A stretch of DNA of 64,000 nt from Ophiocordyceps camponoti-saundersi (nom. inval.) (GCA_003339415.1 PDHQ01000003.1:496001-560000); one strand, 5' to 3'. Counted from the first letter of the stretch, positions 22,065 through 34,174 are shown. Made by a program: numbers and translations. Notes: generated from the letters alone by a model not told the origin.

Positions 22065-22394
22065 GGTGGTTTAGGAAGAAGAATCACTGAATATTGAAAA
22101 TGAGTCTATGGTCAAGATGCCGCAGAAGATGAAGAGGATGATGTCGGGCGAATGTGACAAGACTTGTCTGATCGAAGCTTTATATCCGTCAATGGGGGCC
22201 AACAGGCGGCAGGCGTCAGCTTGGTTACTCGAGGCTGCATGTCAGCTTGATCTGTTTGGATGCATGCACGTCGATCTCGAGCCTAGTTTATGCGTCATTG
22301 CAGGCTGACGTGGTGAGTCAGACATCGTCAAGCAGTTCGGTGCCGGCGAAACCCAGGCCCGCGAATAGCTGTCGAGAGTGAGGCGAAGTAAGGG
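22065..22394. other. Intergenic region between AAA ATPase and PAF-acetylhydrolase-like genes
   Basis: This 330 bp stretch is upstream of the AAA gene and downstream of the lipase gene. I see no gene or clear motif. Confidence 0.4.
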
Positions 22395-24022
22395 CTAAAG
22401 CCTCGATGAAGACGCCGGCTCAGGTTCCACTTCCGCCTCGTCCATCCCGAGGCCGACGAGGTCAATGCGCCTCCAGTGATCGACAACATGATGCCCGCTT
22501 CGGTCTAGGATGGCCTCGTCATCGCAGCTGCCTGCCTTATTCTCCGCACGGCGCGGTCCGTCGACGAGATCGCCGGCTGAAGTCCGGGCCACTACGATGT
22601 CGTTCGCCCGTAGCAGCTGCAGCTGGGCCCGCAGGTTCAGCCGCAGCGCTCGCTCAGGCTCGTCGGCCGCGAAGATTTTCTTGCTCAGCCAAGGAAAGAG
22701 GATGCCGAAGTCGGACTGGCTGAGGTGCGCCGACTTGACGACGTAAAAGAAATTGGGCTCCGGAAGCCTCACGCCACTAGGTCGCTCGTACATGTGAGCC
22801 GTCACCACCCTGGCCGACGGTTCGGGAGAGAGGAGGCGAGCCTTGGTATGGAGATGGTCCGTCCACTTGTAAAAGGCCTCAGACTCGACTGCCAACAGGG
22901 CTCGACCGCCAGGCGCCGTCGGCACGTCGGCGTACGCCGGCAGAGGCAGCACAAGTAGCGGTGCTGAGTCGGGCGCCAAGACTGGCAGACACCACATGTC
23001 GAGGAGCATAGCCACAGTCCGCTCCGTCACTTGCTTGCAAAGACTGCTTTCTTTGGTCGGCGAATAGAGAGGGTTCGCCATGGAGACAACAGACGGATGA
23101 TCGGCATAGTAGACACATTTGAGGAACTGATACGTCGTCGCCGCACCGAAGCTATGACCGGCGAAAACGATGCGTCCGGGCTCCTGAACGTCAAGACGAC
23201 CGGCGAACGATTGCAAGTCTGGGGTGGATGGATCTCGACTACCCATGTCCCTACCGCCGTCCATGGCCAGGACCGCATCGTGCACAAGACCTAGCTCCCA
23301 TAGGCGGATACGGAGCTGTGCCTCGCGAGCCTGGTAAACGTCAGGGCTCGGCTTGTGCGACATTTGGACATAGGATACGGCGCGACGAGACAGTGATTCG
23401 TCCCGGATGAAAGAGACGACGGCGCTGCCATCGCGATGCTCGGGGCAGAAGACAACGAGCCCGTGGGAGGCGAGCGATCCGGCCAAGTATGAATACATGT
23501 GTCGACTGCCGGCGAGGCCATGAGAAAAGATGACGGTTGGCCATCTCGGCGACGAATCCGTATCTGGCTGTCTCAGTCGGGCGTTGCTGTAAACTGGAAT
23601 CGTGGTGCAGTACAGATGGCGAGGGAGGAAACTGAGAGACGTCAGTTTGCGTTCTCTCCCCCTTGCCCTCACAAGTTTTGGTACAGCACTCACGACAAGA
23701 TGTCGGCCAGTGCAGGATGGATGCCGACAAACTGCGTATAGGCAGACACATGCTGACGGCGTGGATGAGGTAACCAGCTGATGGACTTCTCTGCCGAATT
23801 GTCGGTAGCCGGATAGAAGACGCGGAACTGGACGGTGACAATATCGGTAGCCTTGGTCGGAGTTGGAGCGGGACTGTCGAGATGGTCGACCGGCACCTCG
23901 ACGTCGATGGTGCCGACTTTGAAGGGGCCCGTGTAATCGGGAAAGGCCGGCACAGGGTTCATTCGCGACAGAAGAGCCGCCACTTTGGAGGGCGCTGAGA
24001 CTTGATTATCGACATTGGCCAT
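22395..24022 (-). CDS. PAF-acetylhydrolase-like phospholipase A2
   Basis: Exons 23694-24022 and 22395-23631 (62 bp intron) give 521 residues. The fold is that of plasma or type II platelet-activating-factor acetylhydrolases, alpha/beta hydrolases that cleave short or oxidised sn-2 acyl groups from phospholipids. The N-terminal GPFKVGTIDVEVPV and the segment PTVIFSHGLAGSRHMYSYLAGSLASHG are typical. The nucleophile Ser, about residue 270, sits in VFAGHSFGAATT (GxSxG). A candidate catalytic His lies in KSAHLSQSDFGIL. No signal peptide is visible, so an intracellular enzyme is more likely. It diverges from the amino-acid permease across 2 kb. Confidence 0.88.
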
Positions 24023-26050
24023 GACGGTGACCGATTGAACCTCTTAAGCTGAGGGCTGGCGAGTGAAGGTCGCATCATGTTCGAAGAAGGAGAGTGTGAT
24101 TGATTGATTGCAACAGACCCTCGACGGAAGGGATGACACGATGACGCAATTGGAATAGGAGCCGGAGAGCGGTCGTTCAAGTTTGTCCGGGCCGGAGTAA
24201 TCTGCTATCTTATCTGACTCTCAGTTGTTCCGGCTTCGCGATAGAGCCCTTCAGCCTTTGCTGAGGCTTCGCTCTCCATCTCAGGCACGACGTTGCCTTA
24301 TATCGCGTTCAGACGTCTCTTGTCCTCGTCGTAACGTTACTTCTAAGACTATCCATAACGAAGGTCGAGGACGATAGGACAATCACCGTCGGTCAGCCAT
24401 GGCGCAAATGCCGACGACAGCCCGATGCGGGGCGGGCGAGAGAAGAGATCGAGAGAGGGTGGGAATGGGAACCTAGGACGACGTGCTGTTGCAATTCCCG
24501 ACTTCGGAGAATGATACAAAGGCTAAAAACAGCAAGCAGCAGCAGCAGGTCGAATGGCGCTCAAGTCGGCGTGTGAAGCCATGTTGAGCGGTTGGCCGGG
24601 ACCCCCTCCTGTGGAGATGGGTTCGTGTTCGCCGCCTCGGCATGCGATCCCTGGCTCGGCAGTGCGATATCGGACTTGTTGACGTGTCCGGAAGAGATTT
24701 CTCTCAAGGAGCAGACTTGTTGAGCCTGCTGCCTGTCAACTATGCAACTGCCTAACTGATAGAGGTTGTCCTTGCGTGTGACTGATATCCTGCCTTTCTA
24801 CCTACATACACAACCTACTACTACAAGTCTACAACAGATAGAATGCATACATGCAACTTGTGTATGTATGTACGCATACATGAAGAGTCCCAAAGCACCT
24901 GTGCAAGAACATGTACGGATACATTCATATCAACCACCAAAGACGCTTCCCCGCGGCTGTCGGCCATCGTATCCAGCTTTTACAATGTGCATACATAAGC
25001 TTCGACGGGTAACACAACTCTAAACCCCTCCTTCACGGAACGCTTCTTCGGGAATGGAGGGTGAACCAGCCGGAGAGTTGTCTCTTGACCCCGAACGAGA
25101 GAACCAGAGGAGGCACGGCATGAAGATGCGGAGAGAGCACGGCATAACGGGTATGATTGATTGATACCTGTTCATTAGGGCGTAAACAAGCCGGTTAACT
25201 GCGCTAACGCTCAAAATTGTATAGGGAACAGGGGGTTTGAAAACGCTCCGCAAACCGGCAGATGAAGCCAAGGAAAAAAATTAAAGGCACCCACTCCCAC
25301 GATAGCCATGGCCACATGTGCTACTGACAAAGGAACATTCTACCGGACCGGTCTGCGTTTCCCCAGCTTTGACTTGATCTAAGCTTTTTCCGTAGAGTCA
25401 TGAGCACAACTCGTTTCGTATTGATGGAATTTGTCGGGTAGTTGGTTGTTGGTGATTCTCTCTCTCTGTCTTCCCTGTTTTGCCATGGACTCTTGATGAT
25501 CCTCTTGTTGACTGACATGGGGGAAGAGGAAGACCGAAAGACGCACGCAATAGCCGAATGCAACACACGCATGCTCTTCAATATGCATGCACTTACACAC
25601 ATACACATATGTACTTGCATACTTGCATACATATGTACATACATGTGTGCAAACAACACCCAACCATCCTCGATAACCTCGCTCCGTTGTTGTGTGTATC
25701 TATGATTATACCACGGCAGAGCACCTGGCTTCAACTCACTCACTCTCAAATCAGGCCATAATCCGCCTTGGCTCCCTCGCCTTCCGGGGACGTCAAGTTG
25801 GATACGGCTCTCCACACGAGCTTCTCTGCCACGACCCCAGCTCCGCAATGTATGGGGCAAACCTTGGCCTATCACGCCCAGAGTTGAGTTGATAATAATG
25901 CTACTACTACTAATAATAATACCCGGCCCTAGTTGGCTTGTTGTTTCTTCTCCTTCTTCTTCTTCTTCTCCTCCCTTCGCCCTCCATCAACGGACCCTGG
26001 GTGTCGACCGCTTGTGTTCCCTCTTCTCCCCCCCTCCCCCTCTATCCACC
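24023..26050. other. Long divergent intergenic region with TACA/TGCATA-rich repeats
   Basis: This 2.0 kb stretch separates the lipase (-) and permease (+) genes. The parts at 24830-24880 and 25570-25650 are rich in alternating CATACATG/TGTATG units, and 25890-25980 has ATAATA and CTTCTT runs just before the permease ATG. The short ORFs are compositional. I find no gene. Confidence 0.45.
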
Positions 26051-27938
26051 ATGTCCGATCCGGAGAAGAGCGCCTCGGGCGTGGGAGAGTCCAAGGTGGT
26101 CGAGGCTAAGCCCGCGTTCGCCTCGACTTTTCAGGATGAGGACAAGTGGACGAGATGCGGTCTGAGTCTCAAGTCTTTCCAGAAGCGCCACTACGGCCAT
26201 GGCGTCGTCGAGCTGGATCGATCCATCAAGACGCGTCATTTACACATGATTGCCATTGGCGGCTCCATCGGTGCTGGTTTCTTCGTTGGGTCCGGCAGTG
26301 CGCTCAGCAAGGGCGTGAGTTGTCGTCGTCGTCGTTGGTGATGATTGGAGAGATGAGGACTAACTGTTTAGGGGCCTGCTTCTCTTCTCCTATGCTTTTC
26401 CATCATCGGCTTCATGGTTTTCAACATCGGTACGTCGTGAGCTTCTCTCTCTTCAACCTGTCCATCTATAAGCTGACGTCGGAGATAGTCTTTGCCCTCG
26501 GTGAACTCGCCATCATGTATCCCATCTCTGGCGGCTTCTACACATACGCGACGCGTTTCGTCGATCCATCCTTTGGTTTCGCCGTCGGCTGGAACTATCT
26601 CTTCCTATGGCTCAGCGTTCTTCCTCTCGAGTTGACCGTCTGTTCGCTCGTGATACAATACTGGGACGAAAAGACGAGCGTGGCGGTATGGATCACCATC
26701 TTCCTCGTCGCCGTCATCGTCATCAATATCTTTGGCGGCCTGGGTTTCGCCGAGGAGGAGTTTGCCGCTTCTACCGTCAAGCTAACGGCCATCACCTCGT
26801 TTCTCATCATCGCTCTCGTTCTCGTTCTCGGCGGAGGGCCCCGCGACGGCCGGTATAACGAGTACTGGGGCGCTCGGTATTGGTTCGAGCCCGGGGCGTT
26901 TCGTAACGGCATTCGCGGCTTTTGCTCCGTCTTCGTCACCGCTGCCTTTTCCCTGACTGGCACTGAGCTTGTTGGCCTCGCGGCGGCCGAGACGCATAAC
27001 CCGGTCAAGTCGCTGCCCGGCGCGGTGAAGCGCGTCTTTTGGCGTATTATCGTCTTCTATATTCTCGGCCTATTCTTCGTCGGCTTGCTTATCCCGGCCG
27101 ACGATCCTCGGCTACTGGCAAACAAGGCTATTACTGATGTCAAGGCCTCGCCCTGGGTCCTGATCGGACTATATGCTAACCTTAAGGGACTCGATCACTT
27201 TATGAACGCCATCATCCTCATCTCCGTTCTCTCCATCGGCGTATCTAGCGTTTACGGCGGTTCGCGCACGCTCACTGCCTTGGCTCAGCAGGGTTACGCC
27301 CCGAAGCTGTTTACCTATATCGATCGATCAGGCCGGCCGCTGCCCGCCGTCATCGTCATCATCCTGACCGGGCCTCTCGCCTACGTCAATCTCAGCGCCT
27401 CGGGTCCGACCGTCTTCGAGTGGCTGCAGGCCCTCTCCGGGTTGGCCGTCATGTTCTCCTGGGCCGCCATCTGTCTCGCCCATATTCGGTTCCGCAAAGC
27501 ATGGGCACACAACGGCCACTCGGTCGATGAGATTCCTTTCCAGGCCCTCCTCGGCGTTTGGGGATCATGGATCTCCCTCATCATGTGCTTTTTCGTCCTC
27601 GCCGCTCAGGTATATGCATACATGTCCTTCTTGTGATGGTTTCATCTCGTCGAAGCAGGAGACTAACCGCGTACTTCTAGTTCTACACCGCCATCGCCCC
27701 CGTCGGCATCCCGGGCTTCAACACGGCCGAGGGCTTCTTCAAAGACTGGCTCGCCTTCCCCGTCGTCATGGCTTTCTGGCTCTTCGGCTTCCTCTGGAAA
27801 CGATCTGGATGGCTTCGCATCGATCAGATTGACGTCGACACCGGCCGTCGCGAGTTGGACTGGGACGAGGTGAGGGCGTACCGCGATCACGTTCAACGGC
27901 TGCCGTCTTGGCGTCGGGCGTTGCACAAGCTATTTTGA
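26051..27938 (+). CDS. Amino-acid permease (fungal YAT/APC family)
   Basis: This is a proton-coupled amino-acid permease of the plasma membrane. Exons 26051-26314, 26372-26429, 26489-27609 and 27681-27938 give 566 residues. The cytosolic N-terminus ends in the family hallmark TRHLHMIAIGGSIGAGFFVGSG, which spans helix 1. The conserved GELAIMYPISGGFYTYATRFVDP follows the second intron. About 12 hydrophobic helices can be followed, with the TGTELVGLAAAE block of helix 6 and YGGSRTLTALAQQGYAPKLF near helix 8. The C-terminal exon holds the last helix and a charged tail (DVDTGRRELDWDEVRAYR) typical of GAP1/DIP5-type proteins. Substrate range is not readable. The copia element sits 310 bp downstream. 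Confidence 0.93.
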
Positions 27939-28248
27939 GAAACACTTGGGAGAGGTATGGATGAACTGGGGAGAGAGGGGGGGAGGCGTCGGGGAGGCGT
28001 CAAGGGGTGTTGTGCTGTGCTGTGTGTTGTGTGTATGTATGTATGTATGTATGTGTGTATTGTATAAGCCTCTGCAGCTTTGTTGTACAGTAACTGCTTA
28101 TCTACAAAGGTAACTTGGTTTGAAGGTTATCATCTGGACTGCGAGAAGATACATAATAAGCATGAGACTACGGAAACTCTCTTGATTGATTGTATGTATG
28201 ACAGACAAACCCCCCCTTGATGGATCTACTGACCCACGTCTTTGTATG
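27939..28248. other. 3' flank of permease with TATG microsatellite
   Basis: The stretch contains a (TATG)n run at about 28031-28060 and, at its end (28244-28248), the GTATG target-site copy of the copia element. No gene is seen. Confidence 0.6.
28244..28248. repeat. Target-site duplication, left copy (GTATG)
   Basis: The GTATG directly before the 5' LTR matches GTATG at 34175-34179 directly after the 3' LTR, showing integrase-mediated insertion. Confidence 0.85.
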
Positions 28249-28398
28249 TGTTGAGGGGGTTCACGTGACCAGCCCCGCTAGACCTCGCCCACCGGCACAC
28301 AACCTAGCCTAGCCATCCTAGCCTAGACCTAGCACACACATAATACACACACATCAGTGCACCCACCCGATAGCCTATGCCCACCTTATGTCACCATA
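28249..28398 (+). repeat. 5' LTR of copia element
   Basis: This 150 bp repeat starts TGTTGAGGGGGTTCACGTGA and ends TCACCATA. It differs from the 3' LTR at four positions, all transitions of RIP type. It contains a palindromic TCACGTGA and the internal repeats CCTAGCCTAG and CACACACATAATACACACAC. Confidence 0.95.
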
Positions 28399-28411
28399 GG
28401 TTATGAGCGCC
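28399..28411 (+). promoter_or_regulatory. Primer-binding site for a half initiator-tRNA-Met
   Basis: GGTTATGAGCGCC lies directly after the 5' LTR. Its complement, GGCGCTCATAACC, reads as the anticodon arm of tRNA-Met (CAT anticodon). Copia-class elements are known to prime from a cleaved half initiator tRNA rather than the 3' CCA end. Confidence 0.75.
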
Positions 28412-28689
28412 TTATATTACACGCTTCCGCTACGCTGAAGTTCACGATACCTTCATTTTCCTGCTTTTAGGCTTATTTGATTAATTCGGGGCGCTGCAGT
28501 GTGACGGAAAATTCCACACGCAGAACAAAAACGAAGAAAATCATTTTGCACCAATTTTAGCAGCGAAAAAATTCAACCAGCCTTCTCGATCCGGAGGCAC
28601 AACACAAAACAACAAGAAAAAGCGTAAAATACGACAAATAATAGAATAAGATATCTTCGTCTTTTAGTAGTACGAAGCTTAAGGGCGCC

Positions 28690-31600
28690 GCAAGCTATAT
28701 TAAGTAGCATAGATCTCTTATAGCGGCAGCCCGAATTAATAGGGTAAAACCATTTATCTTCGATAATAAGGTTCTAACCCGACCCGTCGATAAAGACGAA
28801 GCTATCAAATATAACGATAAAATAGAGATTGCCGTAGGAATCGTCTTACAGTCCCTTTCCGGTAAAGCTATTAGTAGCATTACCCGGCTTAGCTAGGATA
28901 AAAATACTACGGCACACGATATCTATCTCTTAGCTAAGAAATAGGCTAAAGTATTAACGAAGATATAACCTCGATACGTTCTTTAACGTTAGTATTAACT
29001 TAAGCTAAAAAACGATATAATTAAAGGTTAGAGAGCTTTTAAGAAGGATCTTCAAGGCCTCTGGAACTAGATTATCACGGATAAAGATATAGGGGCTAAT
29101 TTCAAAGAGATGCTATATATCTACGCTTAGAAAGCTATTAATACTATCTAAACCCTATGCCCCGTTATCGCTAAGAAGTAGGATCACGATACAGATAGCC
29201 CTTCTAGGTTATCTTTTAACGATATTAATACGCATATTTTATCGCGAATCGCTAACTTTAAAATAACCCGCGACTTATCGAGCGGAAAGGCTCTTTCCGT
29301 AACCTAAGGCCAACCTTAGAAGAAGAAGCCGGAGAATAAGGGTAACGGCAATAACAATAACAAGCCGAAGCCATCGTTATTAACGGAGACACGCATCGTA
29401 CCCTATATGCCGAAGCGTATAAACACAACGAACGAGATTATAACCCTCTCTTACTACGGCTATAACGTCCATCTAGGAGGTTATATTCACTCGAAGGAGC
29501 AATGCTAGGTTCTCCACCCCGAGCTCCGGCCGCTACCTATTCCTAGGCAACGCAGGAATAGTAACGCGAGTTCCGTAGGTAGCAGCGCGGATATAATATC
29601 GGCAGGGAAGAGCACCGTAGCTTATGTTATTAATACTGCCCTTAAAGGTCGCGATAGCCCTATTTCATAGAACGCTATAGTTATCGATACTAGCTATGCC
29701 TTATACCTTTTTAATAATAAGGGATAGTTTAATTAATACGAAGAATTTAATAGCCCTCGTTATCTTACGGCATCGAATAGCAAGCCCTTATTCTGCTACG
29801 GCTAAGGCACTATCACGATTAACGCTTCTAACGGCTATTCGATCACCTTTAAAGAGGCATTTTACAGCACAGATATTCTAGTTAATCTCGTATCCGCCGA
29901 TTAACTCGATAGAAAGGAAATCCGCATCGATAGCGAAGGAATACGCCTTTAATAACGAGGCCGCACCGTCTGCTATCTCTCTTAGATAGGAGGCGTCGCT
30001 AACATCACGGGAGCCAAGGCATAGAAGCCTTTTATAATAGCTGCCTTACCTATAAAAGAAAAGGAAGTCGATTATGCAGTGATATATCGACGCCTTAGGC
30101 ACGTAGGCAAAGACAGGATCCTCGAGGCCTGCCGCAAATCCGGCCTCACGATTAATAAGAAGAGTATCTTCGAGTCGTTCCACTGCCGCGCGTGCTAATT
30201 AGGCAAAGCAGATGCCCTGATTAGTAGGGATCTAGCTATTTTACCTACGAGCTTCCTATAGTACGTATTTTAGGATTTTATCTAATATTCTCTAATAGCC
30301 TATAAGGGTTATCGGTATACGCTTCACGGAATCGATGCCTATACTAACTATTACTAGGTTCTCTTTACGAAAACCCGTAATGAAGCCTTTAAACGGCTTA
30401 AAGCGTGGAAACGCAGCGTTAACGCCACTACCGGCGGCTACCGTATTTAAGTAATAGGCTTCGATAATGCCCTTAAATTTACGCAATAGAAGATTAGGAA
30501 TTAGGCCGCAGACGAAGGCTTTATCTTGCGCTTCTGTGCCCCTTATACTCCTGCCTAGAACGGCAGAGCCGAGCGTGCCGGCCGCACCCTTATAGAGGCT
30601 GCGAGAGCTATTTGCATCGAGACGAAACTGCCCGAAAAGCTATAGCCGTTCTTTATCGACTCTAGCGCCTATATGCAGAATATGCTGCCATCGTCGACTA
30701 ACCCGAAGAATCAGAGCCCTATCGAGATAGTAATGGCCGCGATCCGTGTTCCGTATAAATATTCGATTAAATATATACGATCGTGGGGTTATAAGGTATA
30801 CGTCGTTATCCCTCCCTAATATAGGATTTAGAGCGCTAAAATGGCCCCTCGAGCTAAGGAAGGCCGCCTCGTCGGCATAGAAGGCCTTTACGGGCATATC
30901 TATAAGATATATCTACCCGAAAAAGATAAGATTATCAGGGCTAGAGACGTTAGGTTCTATAACCCGGCCGATCTAAAGCTTGATTAAATAGTTAAATACG
31001 TCGCGGAGCCCGAGATTAAGGAAGATTAGGAAGATTAACTTAATAAAGATAAATTCTTCCGATTCGGACCTAACGATATTAATAATAATAATAATAACGA
31101 TAAAAATCACGATCGTCCTGGCGATCGAGGCTTATAAGAGCCTGCTAGTAACCCTGAGGCGGGAAACGCACTTAATTTAGGTAATAAAACCGCAGGCCCT
31201 TCTTAATCCGAAGAACCGGCTACGCCTCTAAACACGATATAATTCCTTACGCCTAATTAAACGCCCTATGGTGCTTAATTTAACGATCTGGCCGATAAAG
31301 AAGCTCCTCCGCAGGCTAAGCCGAGGAATAAGGCCACGATACCCGCCACTAATCGCAAGACCCGTTCTGCGACGGCCGCCATAGCTAAATCTGCTGCTAA
31401 CGCCGTCTTCAGAGACATCGACGAAGAAGAGGCAGAGATTCCCGACTTCGTCCTGCCGATTAACGCCGTGTTTAACGTTCTAATACTATCGACGCCTAAG
31501 GGCTGGTGGGATATCCGCAAGCGACCCGATTATCTCTCCTACTAGCGCCTAGCGATAAATACGGAAATTAAAGCTCTATATAATCGATAGACCTAGGATC

Positions 31601-33210
31601 TCGTTAATCGACCTATCGGTAAGTAAGTTCTACCTGGTAAATAGGTATTTACGATAAAAACGCCCGAGAATAAAGCTATAATTGCTAAGGCACGCTAATA
31701 CGTGAGAGGGGATAAAGAAGAGGCCCTACACTCTGTTAAGGACCTCTATGCCGCTATAGCACACCTCTCTTCCGTTCGAGTGTTCCTATCGATCGTGGCC
31801 TCTTAAGATCTCGAATAGCAATAATTTAACGTTATAAACGCGTTCGTTAACGCCCCTTATTAGGAGGAATTTTTCGTCGATTAGCCGTATCTCTTCGAAG
31901 ACGGCACGAATCGAGTGTGCAGGCTTAATCGAGCCCTATATAGCCTTAAGTTATCTCCCGCGATATGGTTTATATACGCTAGCGAGGCCCTTAAACGCCG
32001 TAGATAGCAGTAACTTAAATCCGAGTTCTATATCTATATATACCCTAAGGGATTTATTATGCTCCTTTACGTTAACGATACTATAATTATAGCGCCTATA
32101 GCCGCTCTTATGGATAAGGGAAAGGGCATTTTAAAGGAATTATAGGATCTGCGCGACTTAGGCGAACCTACTACCTTTTTAGGCTTGTAATTTCGCAGGA
32201 ACCGTGCCACGCATATAATCTGCGTGCACTAAGAGAAATATACTACTAAAATACTCGAATTATTTGGCGAAGGCGTTACGAACGCCGTACAAACGCCCTG
32301 GCCGCCTGAGGTTAAAATACCCGCTAATTAGAAGATATAGCCGCTCGCGATGCCTTAAAAAGAGTGGCTAAAGAGGATAGGCAGTATAAATTATCTCTCT
32401 AACGGTATAAGGCCTAACTTGGCCTTCACGAATAGCAAATTATGCGAAGGTAACCTTAATCCGACCGCCTCGCACCTTCTTATATGGAAGAATTTAATGC
32501 GATACCTTTATAGCACGAAGAGCCTAGGCCTTACGCTCGGAGGTGCTTATAGCCCTTAAGATTTGAAACCTCGTGTCTTTGTAGATACCTCCTTTATAGA
32601 TGATTTGCATATAAGATACTCGATAGCCGGATATATCGTTTTCGTTAGCATAGGCCCCGTATACTAGAAATCGAAACGGCAGACGCTTATAACGCTATCG
32701 TTAACGGAGGCTGAATTTATTAATTTAACGCCTGCAGGTATAAGCCTAATCTAGATAAACGAGATTCTTAAGAACTTAAAGCTACCGTAGTAATAGACGC
32801 CTATAATTATGTTTACCGATAGCCTTAACGCTAAAGCTATCGCCCTTAATAAGTTTAAAGTAGCCCGAACGAGGCATATTAATATACGATATAAATAGGT
32901 TATTAATTACGTGGAAAAGCGATTCTTCACGATCTAGCATATCGGTATAGCCGACATAGCCGTAGATAGCCTCACAAAGCCTTTACAGCGTCTCTAACAC
33001 GCTAAATTCGTCTATATATTATATCTTTCCGACCCGAAGATTACGATCTTACCCTCTAAGGCTAAAAATAACATAAAGGGCAGCCCTCGTGCGCTATCAG
33101 ACAAGCCTGGGGCGCCCGATAATAAAGCCCGCGATACCCTTATGCTACCCGATAACGAAGGCACCGATACCGAACGAGCCGATCGATCGAATCGAAAGAC
33201 TAATAAATAA
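28690..33210 (+). pseudogene. Degenerate copia gag-pol
   Basis: The frame can be followed with many stops. A zinc-knuckle region (about 29447-29505) appears as YYGYN...EQC, with likely ligand Cys turned to Tyr. A pre-integrase finger HCRAC lies near 30180. The integrase core has GIDAYTNYY, GFDNALKF and QNGRAERAG for the D, D and E of the triad (about 30327-30590). The reverse transcriptase has RVCRLNRALYSLK near 31915 and LLYVNDTIII at 32062-32091. RNase H has SKRQT...LTEAEF and ends with DSLTKPLQR near 32990. The YVDD catalytic box reads YVND. In the parts I traced I saw stops rather than frameshifts. It cannot make a functional polyprotein. Confidence 0.9.
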
Positions 33211-34015
33211 TATAGTGTAAGATTTCTATTACCGGGGGATCCCGTACCTAAAGGGGGGATCTTAAGGAAGAAGAGTAATTAGCGTCGCGCTGCGGCTATC
33301 GATTAAGACGGGACGGATCGTTCTGGAGAGGCAGGTATCGATTAAGAAAGGACGGATAAGGCATATCGCGATTATCAGCCCTATCGTTAGCCCGGCTTCG
33401 TGCCGCTACCGATCCCGCGATATATGCCCTTTAACACGCCTCTAAGCGATTATTACGGCCTTAAAAGCATTAATAGCAGGCACCTTTAGGCCCCTTGCTA
33501 TTAGATATATTAACTCGCACGACTTTAGCGGCATTCCCCTGCTAAGCGATGCGAATAACGATGCCTCTCTCCACACACATACACACCCGTGAGGCTTATG
33601 GCCCATCTTTGGCCCCTTGCAAGAAGAGGAATTTTCCTTCAAATCAGGCCTCTTAATGTGCCTTATATAGGCGTTTTGATCCCTCTCACACGGCTTAATT
33701 CGACCTATCTCAACGGCTTGATTGACCCTCTTAACGGCTTAGATCAGCCTATTCAAGGCCCCTTAAGAGCGGCTTAAAGAGGCCTATTTCTGCTATTTCC
33801 TGCTATTTCCTACACTAATCGACCAATCCGGAACGGAATAACCCTATCCGGGACCTAATTTGATCTCTTAGATCCTGTTTTTTATTGCGTTTTTGAGCTA
33901 TTTGAGCCCTTTGCCGGCCCTTTAAGAAAAGCCCAAAAACGCTATTTTTGCTGTTTTGTTATTTTCCGCGCTTTGCGGCACGGGATGACTATTTTCCGCT
34001 CGTTTGAGCGGGCCT
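33211..34015. other. Non-coding 3' segment of the copia element
   Basis: About 0.8 kb lies between the end of RNase H and the purine tract. A second purine run, AAAGGGGGGAT, occurs near 33250, right after the end of pol. The segment also has a TGCTATTTCC doublet near 33790. I see no coding capacity. Confidence 0.6.
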
Positions 34016-34024
34016 GAAGGGGGG
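34016..34024 (+). promoter_or_regulatory. Polypurine tract
   Basis: GAAGGGGGG abuts the 3' LTR (TG at 34025). It is the expected primer for plus-strand DNA synthesis. Confidence 0.8.
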
Positions 34025-34174
34025 TGTTGAGGGGGTTCACGTGACCAGCCCCGCTAGACCTCGCCCACCGGCACATAACCTAGCCTAGCCATCCTAGCCT
34101 AGACCTAGCACACACATAATACACACACATCAGTGCACCCACCCGATGGCCTGTGCCCACCTTGTGTCACCATA
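34025..34174 (+). repeat. 3' LTR of copia element
   Basis: This is the 150 bp match to 28249-28398. At three of the four differences this copy keeps TpG where the 5' LTR has TpA. At the fourth it has TpA where the 5' LTR keeps CpA. Confidence 0.95.

Larger units (their letters stand above)
28249..34174 (+). mobile_element. Ty1/copia LTR retrotransposon, complete in structure but RIP-inactivated
   Basis: This 5926 bp element is bounded by 150 bp direct LTRs (28249-28398 and 34025-34174). The 5 bp target duplication GTATG lies on each side (28244-28248 and 34175-34179). A primer-binding site follows the 5' LTR and a purine tract precedes the 3' LTR. Inside, on the plus strand, are remnants of gag, integrase, reverse transcriptase and RNase H in that order, which defines the copia class. 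Composition shifts sharply to AT and TpA relative to the flanks, and stops are mostly TAG or TAA where CAG, CAA or TGG is expected, the mark of RIP. Confidence 0.95.

Noticed and set aside
25321..25875. 184-codon minus-strand open frame in the permease promoter
   Set aside because: It is low-complexity, driven by TACA/TGCATA repeats, with no domain and no splice context.
29690..29885. Short open frames inside the copia interior
   Set aside because: They are gaps between RIP stops within the degenerate gag-pol, not separate genes.
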